Assembly: GCA_019637685.1 (NCBI GenBank)
Contig: JAHBVF010000019.1
Span: 1-64,000, forward strand
Source of the DNA: Caldilineaceae bacterium
GTDB lineage: Bacteria > Chloroflexota > Anaerolineae > Caldilineales > Caldilineaceae
DNA: 64,000 nucleotides
Direction: 5' to 3'
In this document: piece by piece, positions 18,853-27,216 of the stretch
Position numbering within the stretch: the first letter of the stretch is position 1
Layout: the number at the start of each line of letters is the position of its first letter
Program-made: the position numbers and the translations under genes
The notes under the pieces: generated by a model
Databases searched by the model: none
What the model saw: the letters and a program-made list of their open reading frames with translations, nothing else
Told to the model about the DNA's origin: nothing

Positions 18853-20868
18853 TTATCTCACCCCAATCGACTCCACCTCCACCTGGCGCAACTCAATCAA
18901 CTGATCCCGTAACGTCGCGGCCCGCTCAAAGTCCAATTGAGCCGCGGCCTCTTTCATCTCTTTTTCGATACTGCGGATCAACCGGGCCAATTCGTCCTTG
19001 GGCAGGGACGCGGGATCGAAGATATGCTCGCCATCGCCGTTGACCCGGTACTCGGCTTTCTCCTCGGCCAACACCTTCACCCGGTCGGTCAGGTCCCGCA
19101 CACTCTTGACAATCGACTTCGGCTCGATGCCATTGACCCGGTTGTGTTCTTCCTGGATGGTGCGCCGCCGGTCGGTCTCGGCGATAGCTCCCTTCATCGC
19201 ATCGGTCATTTTATCCGCATAGAGAATCGCCCGTCCTTCCAGATGGCGGGCGGCCCGGCCCATCGTCTGAATCAGCGCGGACTGGGAGCGCAGGAATCCC
19301 TGCTTGTCCGCGTCAAGAATGGCGACGAGGGTGACTTCGGGCAGGTCCAACCCTTCGCGTAGGAGGTTGATACCCACCACCGCGTCGTAGACCCCCAAGC
19401 GCAGGTCACGCAGAATTTCGATGCGCTCCAGCGTCTCGATGTCACTGTGCAGATATTGCACCTTCACGCCCAGCTCGGCCAGATATTCGGACAAATCCTC
19501 GGACATCCGTTTGGTCAGACAGGTGATCAGCGCGCGCTGGCCCTTGGCCACACGGATTTTCACCTCTTTCAACAGGTCGTCGATCTGGCCTTTGATGGGG
19601 CGCACTTCCACAATCGGGTCCAGCAGACCCGTGGGGCGGATGACCTGCTCAACGGTCTGTTGGCTGTGTTCAAATTCGTAGGGACCGGGGGTGGCGCTGA
19701 TGTAAATCGCGTTGTGGACAGTCGCCTCGAACTCATCAAAGGTGAGGGGGCGGTTGTCCAACGCGCTGGGCAGGCGAAAGCCGTGCTCCACCAGCACTGT
19801 CTTGCGCGAGCGATCCCCGGCATACATTCCCCGAAACTGGGGAATACTCATGTGGCTCTCGTCGATAAAGACCAGCCAGTCCGGTGGGAAATAGTCGAGA
19901 AGTGTCCACGGACGACTGCCCGCGGGCCGTCGGGCCAGGGGGCGGCTGTAGTTTTCCACGCCGCTGCACGTGCCGATCTCCCGCAGCATCTCCAGATCGT
20001 AGCGGGTGCGCTGCTCGATGCGTTGGGCTTCCAACAGCTTGTCCTGGGTGCGAAAGAGCGCCACCTGATCTTCCATCTCCTGCTCAATCTCTTCAATCGC
20101 CTCTTCCAATTTGTCCTTGGGCGTGATGAAATGTTTAGCCGGAAAGATGTCAATCTCGTCGTGGTCAGCCAGCATCTCGCCGGTGAGGGTGTCGATTTCG
20201 GTGATGCGCTCGATCTCGTCACCCCAAAAGCTGATGCGATAGGCGATGTCTTTGTAGGCCGGCTGGACTTCCAGCACATCTCCCCGCACCCGAAATTTGG
20301 ATCGCTGCAAAGTGCTGTCGTTGCGCTCATAGTGAATCTCGACCAGATGGCGCAGGAGTTGATTGCGCCGGGTCATTTCTCCCACTTTCAGTTTGATGGC
20401 GACCTGGCCGTAGTCCTCCGGGCTGCCCAGACCGTAGATGCAGGAGACCGACGCCACAATCACCACATCCCGACGGCTGAAGAGCGCGCTGGTCGCGGCC
20501 AGGCGCAGCCGGTCGATCTCCTCGTTGATCTGGGAGTCCTTCTCGATGAATGTGTCGCTGCGGGCGATATAGGCTTCGGGCTGGTAGTAGTCGTAGTAGG
20601 AGACGAAGTATTCCACCGCGTTGTTGGGCAAAAACTCCCGCATTTCGCTGTAGAGTTGGGCCGCCAATGTTTTGTTGTGGGCGATAATCAAACTGGGCTT
20701 CTGCACCTGCTCGATGACCTTCGCCATTGTGTAGGTCTTGCCGGAGCCGGTGACGCCCAGCAGGATTTGATGGCGCAGGTCTTTCTTCACCCCTTCGACC
20801 AATTTGGCAATGGCCTGGGGCTGATCGCCGGTCGGTTGAAAATCGCTGACTACGCGGAAATCTGGCAT
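18853..20868 (-). CDS. uvrB: Excinuclease ABC subunit B
   Basis: The damage-verifying helicase of nucleotide excision repair, loaded by UvrA and recruiting UvrC. Walker A is [13 protein letters not shown]. The DNA-clamping beta-hairpin region is [26 protein letters not shown]. Helicase motifs include [21 protein letters not shown] and [16 protein letters not shown]-terminal UVR domain ([28 protein letters not shown]) contacts UvrC. The length (671 aa) is normal. A good promoter and a Gram-positive-type SOS box lie just upstream. Confidence 0.97.
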   Translation of the reverse strand: MPDFRVVSDFQPTGDQPQAIAKLVEGVKKDLRHQILLGVTGSGKTYTMAKVIEQVQKPSLIIAHNKTLAAQLYSEMREFLPNNAVEYFVSYYDYYQPEAYIARSDTFIEKDSQINEEIDRLRLAATSALFSRRDVVIVASVSCIYGLGSPEDYGQVAIKLKVGEMTRRNQLLRHLVEIHYERNDSTLQRSKFRVRGDVLEVQPAYKDIAYRISFWGDEIERITEIDTLTGEMLADHDEIDIFPAKHFITPKDKLEEAIEEIEQEMEDQVALFRTQDKLLEAQRIEQRTRYDLEMLREIGTCSGVENYSRPLARRPAGSRPWTLLDYFPPDWLVFIDESHMSIPQFRGMYAGDRSRKTVLVEHGFRLPSALDNRPLTFDEFEATVHNAIYISATPGPYEFEHSQQTVEQVIRPTGLLDPIVEVRPIKGQIDDLLKEVKIRVAKGQRALITCLTKRMSEDLSEYLAELGVKVQYLHSDIETLERIEILRDLRLGVYDAVVGINLLREGLDLPEVTLVAILDADKQGFLRSQSALIQTMGRAARHLEGRAILYADKMTDAMKGAIAETDRRRTIQEEHNRVNGIEPKSIVKSVRDLTDRVKVLAEEKAEYRVNGDGEHIFDPASLPKDELARLIRSIEKEMKEAAAQLDFERAATLRDQLIELRQVEVESIGVR

Positions 20869-20890
20869 AGGAGGTCTCCAATGCTATATG

Positions 20891-20904
20891 CGAACAAAAG
20901 TTCT
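20891..20904 (-). promoter_or_regulatory. Putative LexA/DinR-type SOS box of uvrB
   Basis: CGAACAAAAGTTCT fits the Gram-positive LexA consensus CGAAC-N4-GTTCG with one mismatch. It lies between the -10 hexamer and the uvrB start, about where RNA polymerase would clear the promoter. uvrB is a classic SOS gene, which supports the reading. The LexA motif of this organism is not known from the window. Confidence 0.6.
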
Positions 20905-20916
20905 TATCACCCCTGT

Positions 20917-20946
20917 AGTATAGCAATTTTTGCCCGGTTTGTCCAA
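20917..20946 (-). promoter_or_regulatory. Sigma-70 type promoter of uvrB
   Basis: On the minus strand, TTGGAC (20941-20946) and TATACT (20917-20922) are separated by 18 bp. The predicted start is near 20910, about 42 bp before the ATG at 20868, and overlaps the SOS box. Confidence 0.6.
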
Positions 20947-20967
20947 CAAAAGTGGGTATTCAACAAA

Positions 20968-21028
20968 GAAAAGTGAAGCGCGAAACGTGAAATCCTTCGA
21001 TGATCTCACGTTTCACGCTTCACTTTTC
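20968..21028. terminator. Palindromic repeat (GTGAAACGTGAG family) after the Ada-like gene
   Basis: Arms 20968-20990 and 21006-21028 pair over about 23 bp (GAAAAGTGAAGC... and its complement) with one mismatch. It lies beyond the 3' end of the Ada-like gene and upstream of uvrB on the same strand, so it probably insulates the two units. Confidence 0.6.
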
Positions 21029-21070
21029 TGCCAGCCACAATCCGTTCGCCAGGAGAAAGCAGTATCCCGC

Positions 21071-21952
21071 CTATGCCGCCTGCGCCGCCTCCCAGCCCAG
21101 CATTGCCCGTTTGCGCTCGTTGCCCCAGTGATAGCCGTCCATCACACCGGTCTGGCGGATGACCCGGTGGCAGGGAATGAGCCAGGCGATGGCGTTGCTG
21201 CCCACCGCACTGCCCACCGCCCTGGCCGCGGAGGGCCGCCCGATGGCCTGGGCCAGATCGCCGTAGGTGGTCAGGCTGCCCGACGGCACGCGCAGGAGAG
21301 CCTGCCAGACCTGCATCTGAAAGTTTGTGCCTTTGATGTGCAGATGGAGCGGCTCGTCGTGGCGGCTGTCGGCAAAGATGCGCTGGGCGATGGCCGCGCT
21401 TTCGTCCCGATCTTCCCGCAGGCGGGCCGCGGGCCAGCGGGCGCGCAGTTCGTCCATGGCCCGGCCTGCTTCGCCTTCGCCCACAAACGAAAGGGCACAG
21501 ATACCCCGCTCTGTCACGCCGATCAGCGCATCGCCAAAGGGCGTAGGCTCGATGCCATAGCGGATGGTCAGTCCCGCGCCGCCGCTCTTGACTTCGCCGG
21601 GCGTGGCAGCCTGGCACTGGACAAAAAGATCGTGCAGTCGTCCCGGCCCGGAGAGTCCGGTGTCATAGGCCGCGTCCAGCACAGAGCCGGAGCGGGACAG
21701 GCTGCGCCGGGCCTCCTCAACGGTCAATGCCTGCAAAAAACGCTTGGGGCTGACCCCGGCCCAGCGGCTGAAGAGGCGTTGAAAGTGGAACTCGCTCAAC
21801 CCCACGTGGCTGGCAATTTCGGCCAGTTCCGGCTGCTCCCGGCGGTGGGATTCGATGTAGCGGATGGCCTGGGCCACCAGCGCGTAGTCCTGGGCGGATT
21901 GGGAAAGACCGCCACTGCCGTTGGGGGTGGGGCGTAAAGTCATTGTCTGCAT
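21071..21952 (-). CDS. Ada-like protein: AraC-type HTH plus O6-methylguanine methyltransferase, 293 aa
   Basis: Repairs O6-methylguanine by suicidal methyl transfer to its own cysteine. The acceptor is in IPCHRVIRQTG near the C terminus. The N-terminal half has an AraC-type helix-turn-helix (IASHVGLSEFHFQRLFSRWAGVSPKRFLQAL). The Ada N-terminal zinc domain that takes methyl phosphotriesters is absent. This form is known as an AraC-MGMT fusion. Starts at 21952 or 21943 are both possible, and the longer 355-aa reading lacks support. Alkylation may regulate it, but the missing sensor domain leaves that uncertain. Confidence 0.85.
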   Translation of the reverse strand: MQTMTLRPTPNGSGGLSQSAQDYALVAQAIRYIESHRREQPELAEIASHVGLSEFHFQRLFSRWAGVSPKRFLQALTVEEARRSLSRSGSVLDAAYDTGLSGPGRLHDLFVQCQAATPGEVKSGGAGLTIRYGIEPTPFGDALIGVTERGICALSFVGEGEAGRAMDELRARWPAARLREDRDESAAIAQRIFADSRHDEPLHLHIKGTNFQMQVWQALLRVPSGSLTTYGDLAQAIGRPSAARAVGSAVGSNAIAWLIPCHRVIRQTGVMDGYHWGNERKRAMLGWEAAQAA

Positions 21953-22150
21953 TGCTCTCTCGCTCGTCGCTGGTTGAATCAGATAGTGACGAGTATAGAC
22001 GATTCGGCTGCGGGTTTCCACCCGATTCTTGCGAGGACGGGCGCTCGGCTCGCCTGAAATCCCGCTTTCACCAACACGGACAATCGAGTATACTTCTCTC
22101 GAATTCTGCATCAGCGCATTTTCTGTATGATTCTGCAAGGATGTCTATAA

Positions 22151-22522
22151 ATGCTTACTGTTACGCTTGATGAACCCACGACCCAACAATTGGAAGGGCT
22201 GGCGCGCTCCCGTTCTATGGATGTCGCAGAGCTGGCTGAAGAAGCGATTCGCTCCCATTTGCGGGCCGTTCGCCGCGCGGCAATGGACCGGGAGGCCGCC
22301 GCCTTTGTTCGACTACATCCTCAACTTTTGGCGACAATTCCTGGCGAATATGCCGCGATTTTCAATGGCGAACTCGTCGATCACGACGAGGATCAATTGG
22401 CGGTTCTGTCTCGGGTTCAGAAAGCATTCAGTGGAATGCCGGTGCTAATCCGGCAGGTAACTTCCATAGCCGAACCGACAATCACCATTTACTCACCACG
22501 CCTCGAAATAGACAATGGCTGA
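22151..22522 (+). CDS. RHH-like protein with DUF5678-like C-terminal domain, 123 aa
   Basis: The N-terminal 45 residues (MLTVTLDEPTTQQLEGLARSR, then AELAEEAIRSHLR) look like a ribbon-helix-helix DNA-binding module. The rest (EREAAAFVRLHP-like start, then GEYAAIFNGELVDHDEDQLAVLSRV) matches my recollection of DUF5678. An AAGGA site lies 9 bases before the ATG. The gene overlaps the next, an aspartic protease-like gene, by 8 bp, so the two are probably translated together. An antitoxin or transcription factor role is inferred, not shown. Confidence 0.6.
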   Translation: MLTVTLDEPTTQQLEGLARSRSMDVAELAEEAIRSHLRAVRRAAMDREAAAFVRLHPQLLATIPGEYAAIFNGELVDHDEDQLAVLSRVQKAFSGMPVLIRQVTSIAEPTITIYSPRLEIDNG

Positions 22523-22916
22523 AACGCTTCTATCTATTGAGTACAATCGGCAGAATTATTACCCACCTATGCCTGTCCTGCAGATAGGGCTAAGTCGGCC
22601 TGGAGTGCGGATTCCCGATATTGTAATAGAAGGCATTCTGGACACCGGGGCGGACAACACAATTTTGCCCTTCGATATCCTGGAAAGAATCGCCGCTCCC
22701 AATATAGACCGGCTCAACTTTCACGTGCGGGGTATTACCGGAGAGCGCCAACGAGTTGACATCTATTCGGTCACTCTTTATCTGGGGGAAACCCCTATTT
22801 TTGGTGTCCGGGCCGCCGCGCTCGAATCCAGTGACGCTATTATCGGTCGCGACATACTCAATCAGCTACAGATTTGCCTTATCGGTCCTGCACTTACCGC
22901 TGAAGTTCTACGCTAA
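22515..22916 (+). CDS. Retropepsin-like aspartic protease family protein, 133 aa
   Basis: A single-domain retroviral-type aspartic protease fold. The catalytic motif is DTGADNTILP (about residues 43-52), and a later SSDAIIGRDILNQLQI matches the alpha-helix and second hydrophobic-GRD feature of retropepsins. Such proteins act as dimers. The start at 22515 overlaps the RHH/DUF5678 gene. No signal peptide is present, so it is cytoplasmic. The substrate is unknown. The partner protein is an obvious candidate, but that is speculation. Confidence 0.75.
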   Translation: MAETLLSIEYNRQNYYPPMPVLQIGLSRPGVRIPDIVIEGILDTGADNTILPFDILERIAAPNIDRLNFHVRGITGERQRVDIYSVTLYLGETPIFGVRAAALESSDAIIGRDILNQLQICLIGPALTAEVLR

Positions 22917-22928
22917 TCCTCCTGCGTT

Positions 22929-23735
22929 TTACTCCATCAGACTCTCAAACGCGCGTTGCAGCACACTCTGGTCCATCCCGAACAGGCGGGCCAGACGCGT
23001 CGGCGCGTCGGCGACGCCAATCGACTCAAGCGTCGCTGTTTGGGGATCGTCCAGTGCCGGGAAGGATTCCAGCAGATATGGATCGGTTCGGCCATTGAAA
23101 CGCCAGACACACCCGTCGATGACCCGATGGACAATCACTTCCCGCAGAAAGTGGCCGCTCGGTTCGTAGTCCGCGGTTGTCGCAGCCCGGTATTCCTCGT
23201 CAGGAATGGGCCGGTCGATGAGTGTAAATGTATAGGGTTTGGGGTGATGGTCCCGCTGGATTTCATAGCAATTGCCGGGTTGGGGAATAACTGTATAGGT
23301 GTGGAAAGGTGTACGGCGCTGGGTTGTCTGCCCCTCCACCAGCGGCACGGGCAAATAGAGCGGATAGCCCGCATCCACCAGCCAGCGCTCGTCGCCCAGA
23401 CGGATGACAATCGCGGTGTGGCAGCCCCGGCTTTCGTGCATATCGTTGATGGTCAGATAGCCGTCGAAACCCAGCTTCTGCAACAGCCAGAAAAAGGCGT
23501 AGTTGCTCTCAAAGCAGGTGCCACCCCCGCCCCGCGTCTGCGCGTCGTGCCAGAATTCAGCGGGCCAGCGGGGACAGTCGGCGGTGACAGGTGTGGTCGC
23601 GCGTTTGGCAATGCGAAAGGCGCTCTCCCAGGGCACACGCTGGGTGTAGGCCGCCACCAGCACGTCGAGAAAGGCGGGGGATGGCGGTTGTTGTTCAACT
23701 TGTAGAAAGCGAAGGATTTTGGCTGTTGTTGTCAT
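22929..23735 (-). CDS. Arylamine N-acetyltransferase family protein, 268 aa
   Basis: Transfers acetyl from acetyl-CoA to arylamines or hydrazines using a Cys-His-Asp triad. The triad is visible as C74 in RGGGGTCFESNYAF, H106 in SRGCHTAIVI and D121 in LVDAGYP. The length is normal (about 270 aa). It stands alone on the minus strand, downstream of the MFS gene but with a 65-bp gap. The natural substrate is unknown. Confidence 0.85.
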   Translation of the reverse strand: MTTTAKILRFLQVEQQPPSPAFLDVLVAAYTQRVPWESAFRIAKRATTPVTADCPRWPAEFWHDAQTRGGGGTCFESNYAFFWLLQKLGFDGYLTINDMHESRGCHTAIVIRLGDERWLVDAGYPLYLPVPLVEGQTTQRRTPFHTYTVIPQPGNCYEIQRDHHPKPYTFTLIDRPIPDEEYRAATTADYEPSGHFLREVIVHRVIDGCVWRFNGRTDPYLLESFPALDDPQTATLESIGVADAPTRLARLFGMDQSVLQRAFESLME

Positions 23736-23800
23736 CGAAAAGGGCCCCCGATTTTTGAAATAATTCTCCCGATTAAACGGTTCGATTTATGGTTTACGCG

Positions 23801-25132
23801 CTACGCCTGCACGTGATCGGGCAGAATCGTCTCCGCGTCGCGGATGGCCGGGACCAGATAGCCGGACAGCGCCACCAGCGCGGTCAGCACCCCAGAGATA
23901 GCCAGCAGCAATCCCATCCCCGCGCCGGGACCCGTGCCCACCAGCCAGCCAAAAGCATTGGCCCAGCCTCCGCCCGGCTGCATGGCTGGCTCGAAAATGC
24001 GATCCGCCAGAAAACCGGAGAAGAACATCGCCACAGGAGCGGCAATCTGGGCGATCAGTCTGCGCACAGCAAAGACCCGTCCCTGCACATCCGGGTCCAC
24101 CTTCGCCTGCCAGATGGCCTGATTGGAGGCGTTGAGAATCTGATTAAAAAACATGGAGGCAAAAGCGGCAACCACCCAAAAGGGCAACGTGCGCGCCAGC
24201 CCCAGGCCGGTTACGCCCAGCAGACCAGATCCCGTCATTCCCAGCAGCACGCCGTGTACCCGCCGCTTGGGTCCACCCCAGGTGCTGAGCAACAGCCCGC
24301 CCACCAGCCCACCCACGCCAAAGGCAGACTGCACCGTGCCCAGAATCACCGAATTGTCGCTTGTCCGGGCCAGAATCAGGGGCGCGGCCAGAATCATCCC
24401 CGCGGTGCTGGTCAGGTTGACACCAAAAAAGATGAGTTGCAGACCGAGCAGACTGGGTCGCCGGAAGATATAACGGAAGCCGTAGAGGGATTCGGTCCAG
24501 AGAGAACCCCTGCCTTCTTCCCCGGCCGCGGTGCGTTTGGGTTCAGGGATGTACACGAAGAAAAGTACGCCGACAGCGAAGACGAAAGTTACAATATCGA
24601 TAACCATCACCCCGCTGATACCGATTGTCACCAGCAGCAGGCCAGCCAGGGCGGGCGCGGCAATGCCCGACGCAGCTTCGGCCATCCCAATCATTCCGCT
24701 GGCCCGGGTGTAGTTTTCTTTGGTCAACATTGTGCTGACTGCCGCGGAGTAGGCGGGGAACTGGAAGGACTCAAATACCCCGGCAAAGGCCCCGGCCACA
24801 TAGAGATGCCAGATTTGCAGGTTGCCCGTGCTGTAGAGAATCAGAACAGCAATCGTGGAGAGACCCGCGGCCAGATCGCTGGCCATCATCACCAGCTTGC
24901 GCGGCCAGCGGTCCACCAGCGCGCCGGCGATGGGGCTGAAGAGGACAATCGGCGCAAAGGAGAAAACGCCGACCAGCGCCAGCGCGGTAGCCGAGCCGGT
25001 GATCTGCCAGGCCCAGATGGTCAGGGCGAAACGGGTCATCCCCGTGCCCAGCATCGAGACCAGTTGGCCCAGCCAAATGATCACAAAGGCCCGCATCCCC
25101 GCGGGCCGTGTTATAGGGGTAGTTGTCATCAT
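23801..25132 (-). CDS. MFS transporter (MFS_3/enterobactin exporter-like), 443 aa
   Basis: Twelve hydrophobic segments. The loop motif after helix 2 is IAGALVDRWPRKLVMMASDL. The family is the drug or siderophore exporter type, and the exported compound is unknown. The start ATGATGACA overlaps the stop of the upstream DUF6516 gene by 4 bases and has a GGAGGA site in that gene's end, so the transporter is translationally coupled to the toxin-like pair. Confidence 0.85.
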   Translation of the reverse strand: MMTTTPITRPAGMRAFVIIWLGQLVSMLGTGMTRFALTIWAWQITGSATALALVGVFSFAPIVLFSPIAGALVDRWPRKLVMMASDLAAGLSTIAVLILYSTGNLQIWHLYVAGAFAGVFESFQFPAYSAAVSTMLTKENYTRASGMIGMAEAASGIAAPALAGLLLVTIGISGVMVIDIVTFVFAVGVLFFVYIPEPKRTAAGEEGRGSLWTESLYGFRYIFRRPSLLGLQLIFFGVNLTSTAGMILAAPLILARTSDNSVILGTVQSAFGVGGLVGGLLLSTWGGPKRRVHGVLLGMTGSGLLGVTGLGLARTLPFWVVAAFASMFFNQILNASNQAIWQAKVDPDVQGRVFAVRRLIAQIAAPVAMFFSGFLADRIFEPAMQPGGGWANAFGWLVGTGPGAGMGLLLAISGVLTALVALSGYLVPAIRDAETILPDHVQA

Positions 25133-25548
25133 TCCTCCAACAGGCGCTCGATCTCCCGGATCAAAAAAGGCAGATTTGGCTGGTCGAAAGTGATTCCTGG
25201 AGCGGGAATACGATTGTGTTTGATATCCGGTGGGACGTGTTTGTGGTAGGGGTGGGTGGAGGCCAATTCAGGAATATCGAGATGGGTCTGTGAGTCGTAC
25301 CAGTACAATTTTTCTGTATCGCGCCAGACCTCATAGCCATAGCTGATAATCTGGCCGGCCGGTTCGGCAAAGGAGAGCTTTTCGCGCACGACGAGCCGAT
25401 ACCCGCCTACTTCCAGATCGCCCGTGAGAGCGGCAGATCGTGCGCCGCGCCGGACAACTGTCAACGAAGAACGCGACACAGAAGGGTAGCGGGATTGCAG
25501 CGTATAAATGAATCGTTCGTACTCAGCCAGCGATGGGAAGGGGTTCAT
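25129..25548 (-). CDS. DUF6516 (TumE-like) putative toxin, 139 aa
   Basis: A DUF6516-type protein: a short beta-rich core VVRRGARSAALTGDLEVGGYRLVVREKLSF, then ISYGYEVWRDTEKLYWYDSQTHLDIPELASTHPYHKHVPPDIK. The ending has the family's HPYHKH-PDIK stretch. Related proteins are annotated as TumE toxins. It overlaps the upstream 100-aa gene by 26 bp. Toxic activity is inferred from family and pairing only. Confidence 0.7.
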   Translation of the reverse strand: MNPFPSLAEYERFIYTLQSRYPSVSRSSLTVVRRGARSAALTGDLEVGGYRLVVREKLSFAEPAGQIISYGYEVWRDTEKLYWYDSQTHLDIPELASTHPYHKHVPPDIKHNRIPAPGITFDQPNLPFLIREIERLLEE

Positions 25549-25825
25549 GACGAGCCGTGTGGCCGATCAGTCGAGTGAGGGTAGGAATGGCAGGTTGCCG
25601 GAGCAATGCCTGAATCGCTTGGCGATACCGCCCGCGGCGCTCAACCACCAGTTGATAGGTCCCAGCCCACTCACTCCAATCCAATACCCAGGCGTCATCC
25701 TCTGGTTCTTCACCCCGTTCATACGCGTCAAAGAATGTCTCGGTCAAGACGCCGTATTTACGCTCAAAGGTCAGGAGGTCTTCTTCTAAGGCGTGTATAT
25801 CCTGCAGGATTTCGTCAAGAGTCAT
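25523..25825 (-). CDS. Putative antitoxin partner of the DUF6516 protein, 100 aa
   Basis: A small acidic protein rich in E, D and Y, with FERKYGVLTETFFDAYERGEEPEDDAWVLDWSEWAG. I recall this pattern next to DUF6516 genes. No DNA-binding motif is obvious, unlike the HTH antitoxin TumA. The start at 25825 has an AGGAG site 10 bases upstream. It is the first gene of an overlapping three-gene string (this gene, DUF6516, MFS). Confidence 0.6.
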   Translation of the reverse strand: MTLDEILQDIHALEEDLLTFERKYGVLTETFFDAYERGEEPEDDAWVLDWSEWAGTYQLVVERRGRYRQAIQALLRQPAIPTLTRLIGHTARHEPLPIAG

Positions 25826-25933
25826 TGTCTGGCTTCTCCTCAAAAATACGATACGATTCTAGCCTCATTATAGCCACGCCCAATCTCTGGGTCAAACCAG
25901 AAACATTCAGCCAAGTCCGGTCTACTTTCGCAA

Positions 25934-26374
25934 TCAGGCCGCGTATTCTGCCAACTGGGCCAACTCTTTGACATAAATCGGATGGAGCAGCCGATGGGTC
26001 ATCCAGCCCTCAATTTTGCCGGCAATCCCATTGCGCACAGTCGTCTCGGTGACAATCGTCACCCGGCACTGGCCGTTCGGCTGGGGATCGACGGTAAAAC
26101 TCGTCACCGGGCCGCTGTCGTTCGTCTCAACCAGCACCCGGCCCAGCTCCGGCTCGCTGACAGTGGCGCGGAAGTTCTGCACCCGACCCATCAGCCGCAT
26201 GGAAAATGCGACGACTGTTCCCGCTCCAACGCCACCTTCCACGACTTCGAGCGAAAGGAAATAGGGTTTGGGCAAAATGTGGGGATGGCCGTTGTGATAG
26301 TCAGCAATGATGCCGTACACTTTTTCTGCCGTTGCAGGAATGACAGCCGATGCGCTTATGCGATTGATTGCCAT
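25934..26374 (-). CDS. SRPBCC superfamily (polyketide cyclase-like) protein, 146 aa
   Basis: A START-like fold ligand-binding protein. Typical features are ISASAVIPATAEKVYGIIADY at the start, a middle GAGTVVAFSMRLMGR, and a C-terminal helix GKIEGWMTHRLLHPIYVKELAQLAEYA. The start at 26374 is chosen for its GGAGG ribosome site. A 157-aa reading adds 11 residues without support. Ligand and role are unknown. Confidence 0.8.
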   Translation of the reverse strand: MAINRISASAVIPATAEKVYGIIADYHNGHPHILPKPYFLSLEVVEGGVGAGTVVAFSMRLMGRVQNFRATVSEPELGRVLVETNDSGPVTSFTVDPQPNGQCRVTIVTETTVRNGIAGKIEGWMTHRLLHPIYVKELAQLAEYAA

Positions 26375-26487
26375 CGAAAACCTCCGTTGACAAAAAATTA
26401 AGGACACGGACTTGCACGGATAGGACGGATTTACACGGGTTTTATTTGCGATAATCTGCTGTTTCGGCGCAATCTGCGTCCTGCTGT

Positions 26488-27126
26488 CTACGAATCCAGA
26501 CGCAGAATCCCCCGCTCCAGGGCCACCGTGACCGCGGAGGTGCGATCGGAGACATTCAGCTTGCCGAAGATGTGTACCAGATGGGTTTTGACCGTCGCCT
26601 CGCTGATGTGCAGGGCGCGGCCGACCAGCCGGTTGCGGTTGCCCTTTGCCACCAATTGTAGCACCTCCACCTCCCGCTCGGTAAGCTGTTCCTCCGCGGG
26701 TGCGCGCATTCGCCCCAGCAGCCGGGAAGCCACGGCAGGGGCCAGGGCAGATTCGCCTTTGGCCGCGGCACGCACGGCCTGGAAAAGTGCCTGGCGGGGC
26801 GCGTCTTTGAGCAGATAGCCCGTGGCCCCGGCCTCGATGGCCCGCACAATATCCGCGTCGCTGTCGTAGGTGGTCAGGACGAGAATGTGGGTGGCGATTT
26901 TGCGCTCTACAATCTGCCGAATCGCGCCCACACCGTCCAGCCCGGGCATTCGTAAATCCATCAACACCACATGGGGCTGCAACTGCGCGGCCAGTGCCAC
27001 GCCTTCATTGCCGTCATTGGCCTCGCCCACCACCACAAAATCGGGCTGCCCAGAGAGCATCCCCCGCAGCCCCTCCCGCACTACCGGGTGGTCGTCCACC
27101 AGCAGCAATCGAATTCTCTCACCCAT
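26488..27126 (-). CDS. NarL/FixJ-type response regulator, 212 aa
   Basis: The receiver domain has D11 and D12 with the phospho-acceptor D57 in VVLMDLRMPGLDG. The LuxR-type helix-turn-helix is LTEREVEVLQLVAKGNRNRLVGRALHISEATVKTHLVHIFGKL. It is the likely partner of the histidine kinase just upstream, and is probably the DNA-binding switch for the linked ABC exporter genes. The start at 27126 gives the normal MGERIRLLLVDDHP beginning. Confidence 0.9.
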   Translation of the reverse strand: MGERIRLLLVDDHPVVREGLRGMLSGQPDFVVVGEANDGNEGVALAAQLQPHVVLMDLRMPGLDGVGAIRQIVERKIATHILVLTTYDSDADIVRAIEAGATGYLLKDAPRQALFQAVRAAAKGESALAPAVASRLLGRMRAPAEEQLTEREVEVLQLVAKGNRNRLVGRALHISEATVKTHLVHIFGKLNVSDRTSAVTVALERGILRLDS

Positions 27127-27143
27127 CGCGTACGCTCCTTTGC

Positions 27144-27216
27144 AACTACAAAGGCACGAAGACACAAAGAAAAACTCTTTGCTTTTTCTTCTTTGTGTCC
27201 TTGTGTCTTCGTAGTT
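27144..27216. repeat. Long hairpin, ACAAAGACACAAAG family
   Basis: A left arm starting AACTACAAAGGCACGAAG faces a right arm ending CTTGTGTCTTCGTAGTT over about 30 bp with a few mismatches. It fills the 89-bp gap between the kinase stop and the regulator start. It could act as a processing or attenuation site, since both genes are read through it. Confidence 0.7.
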
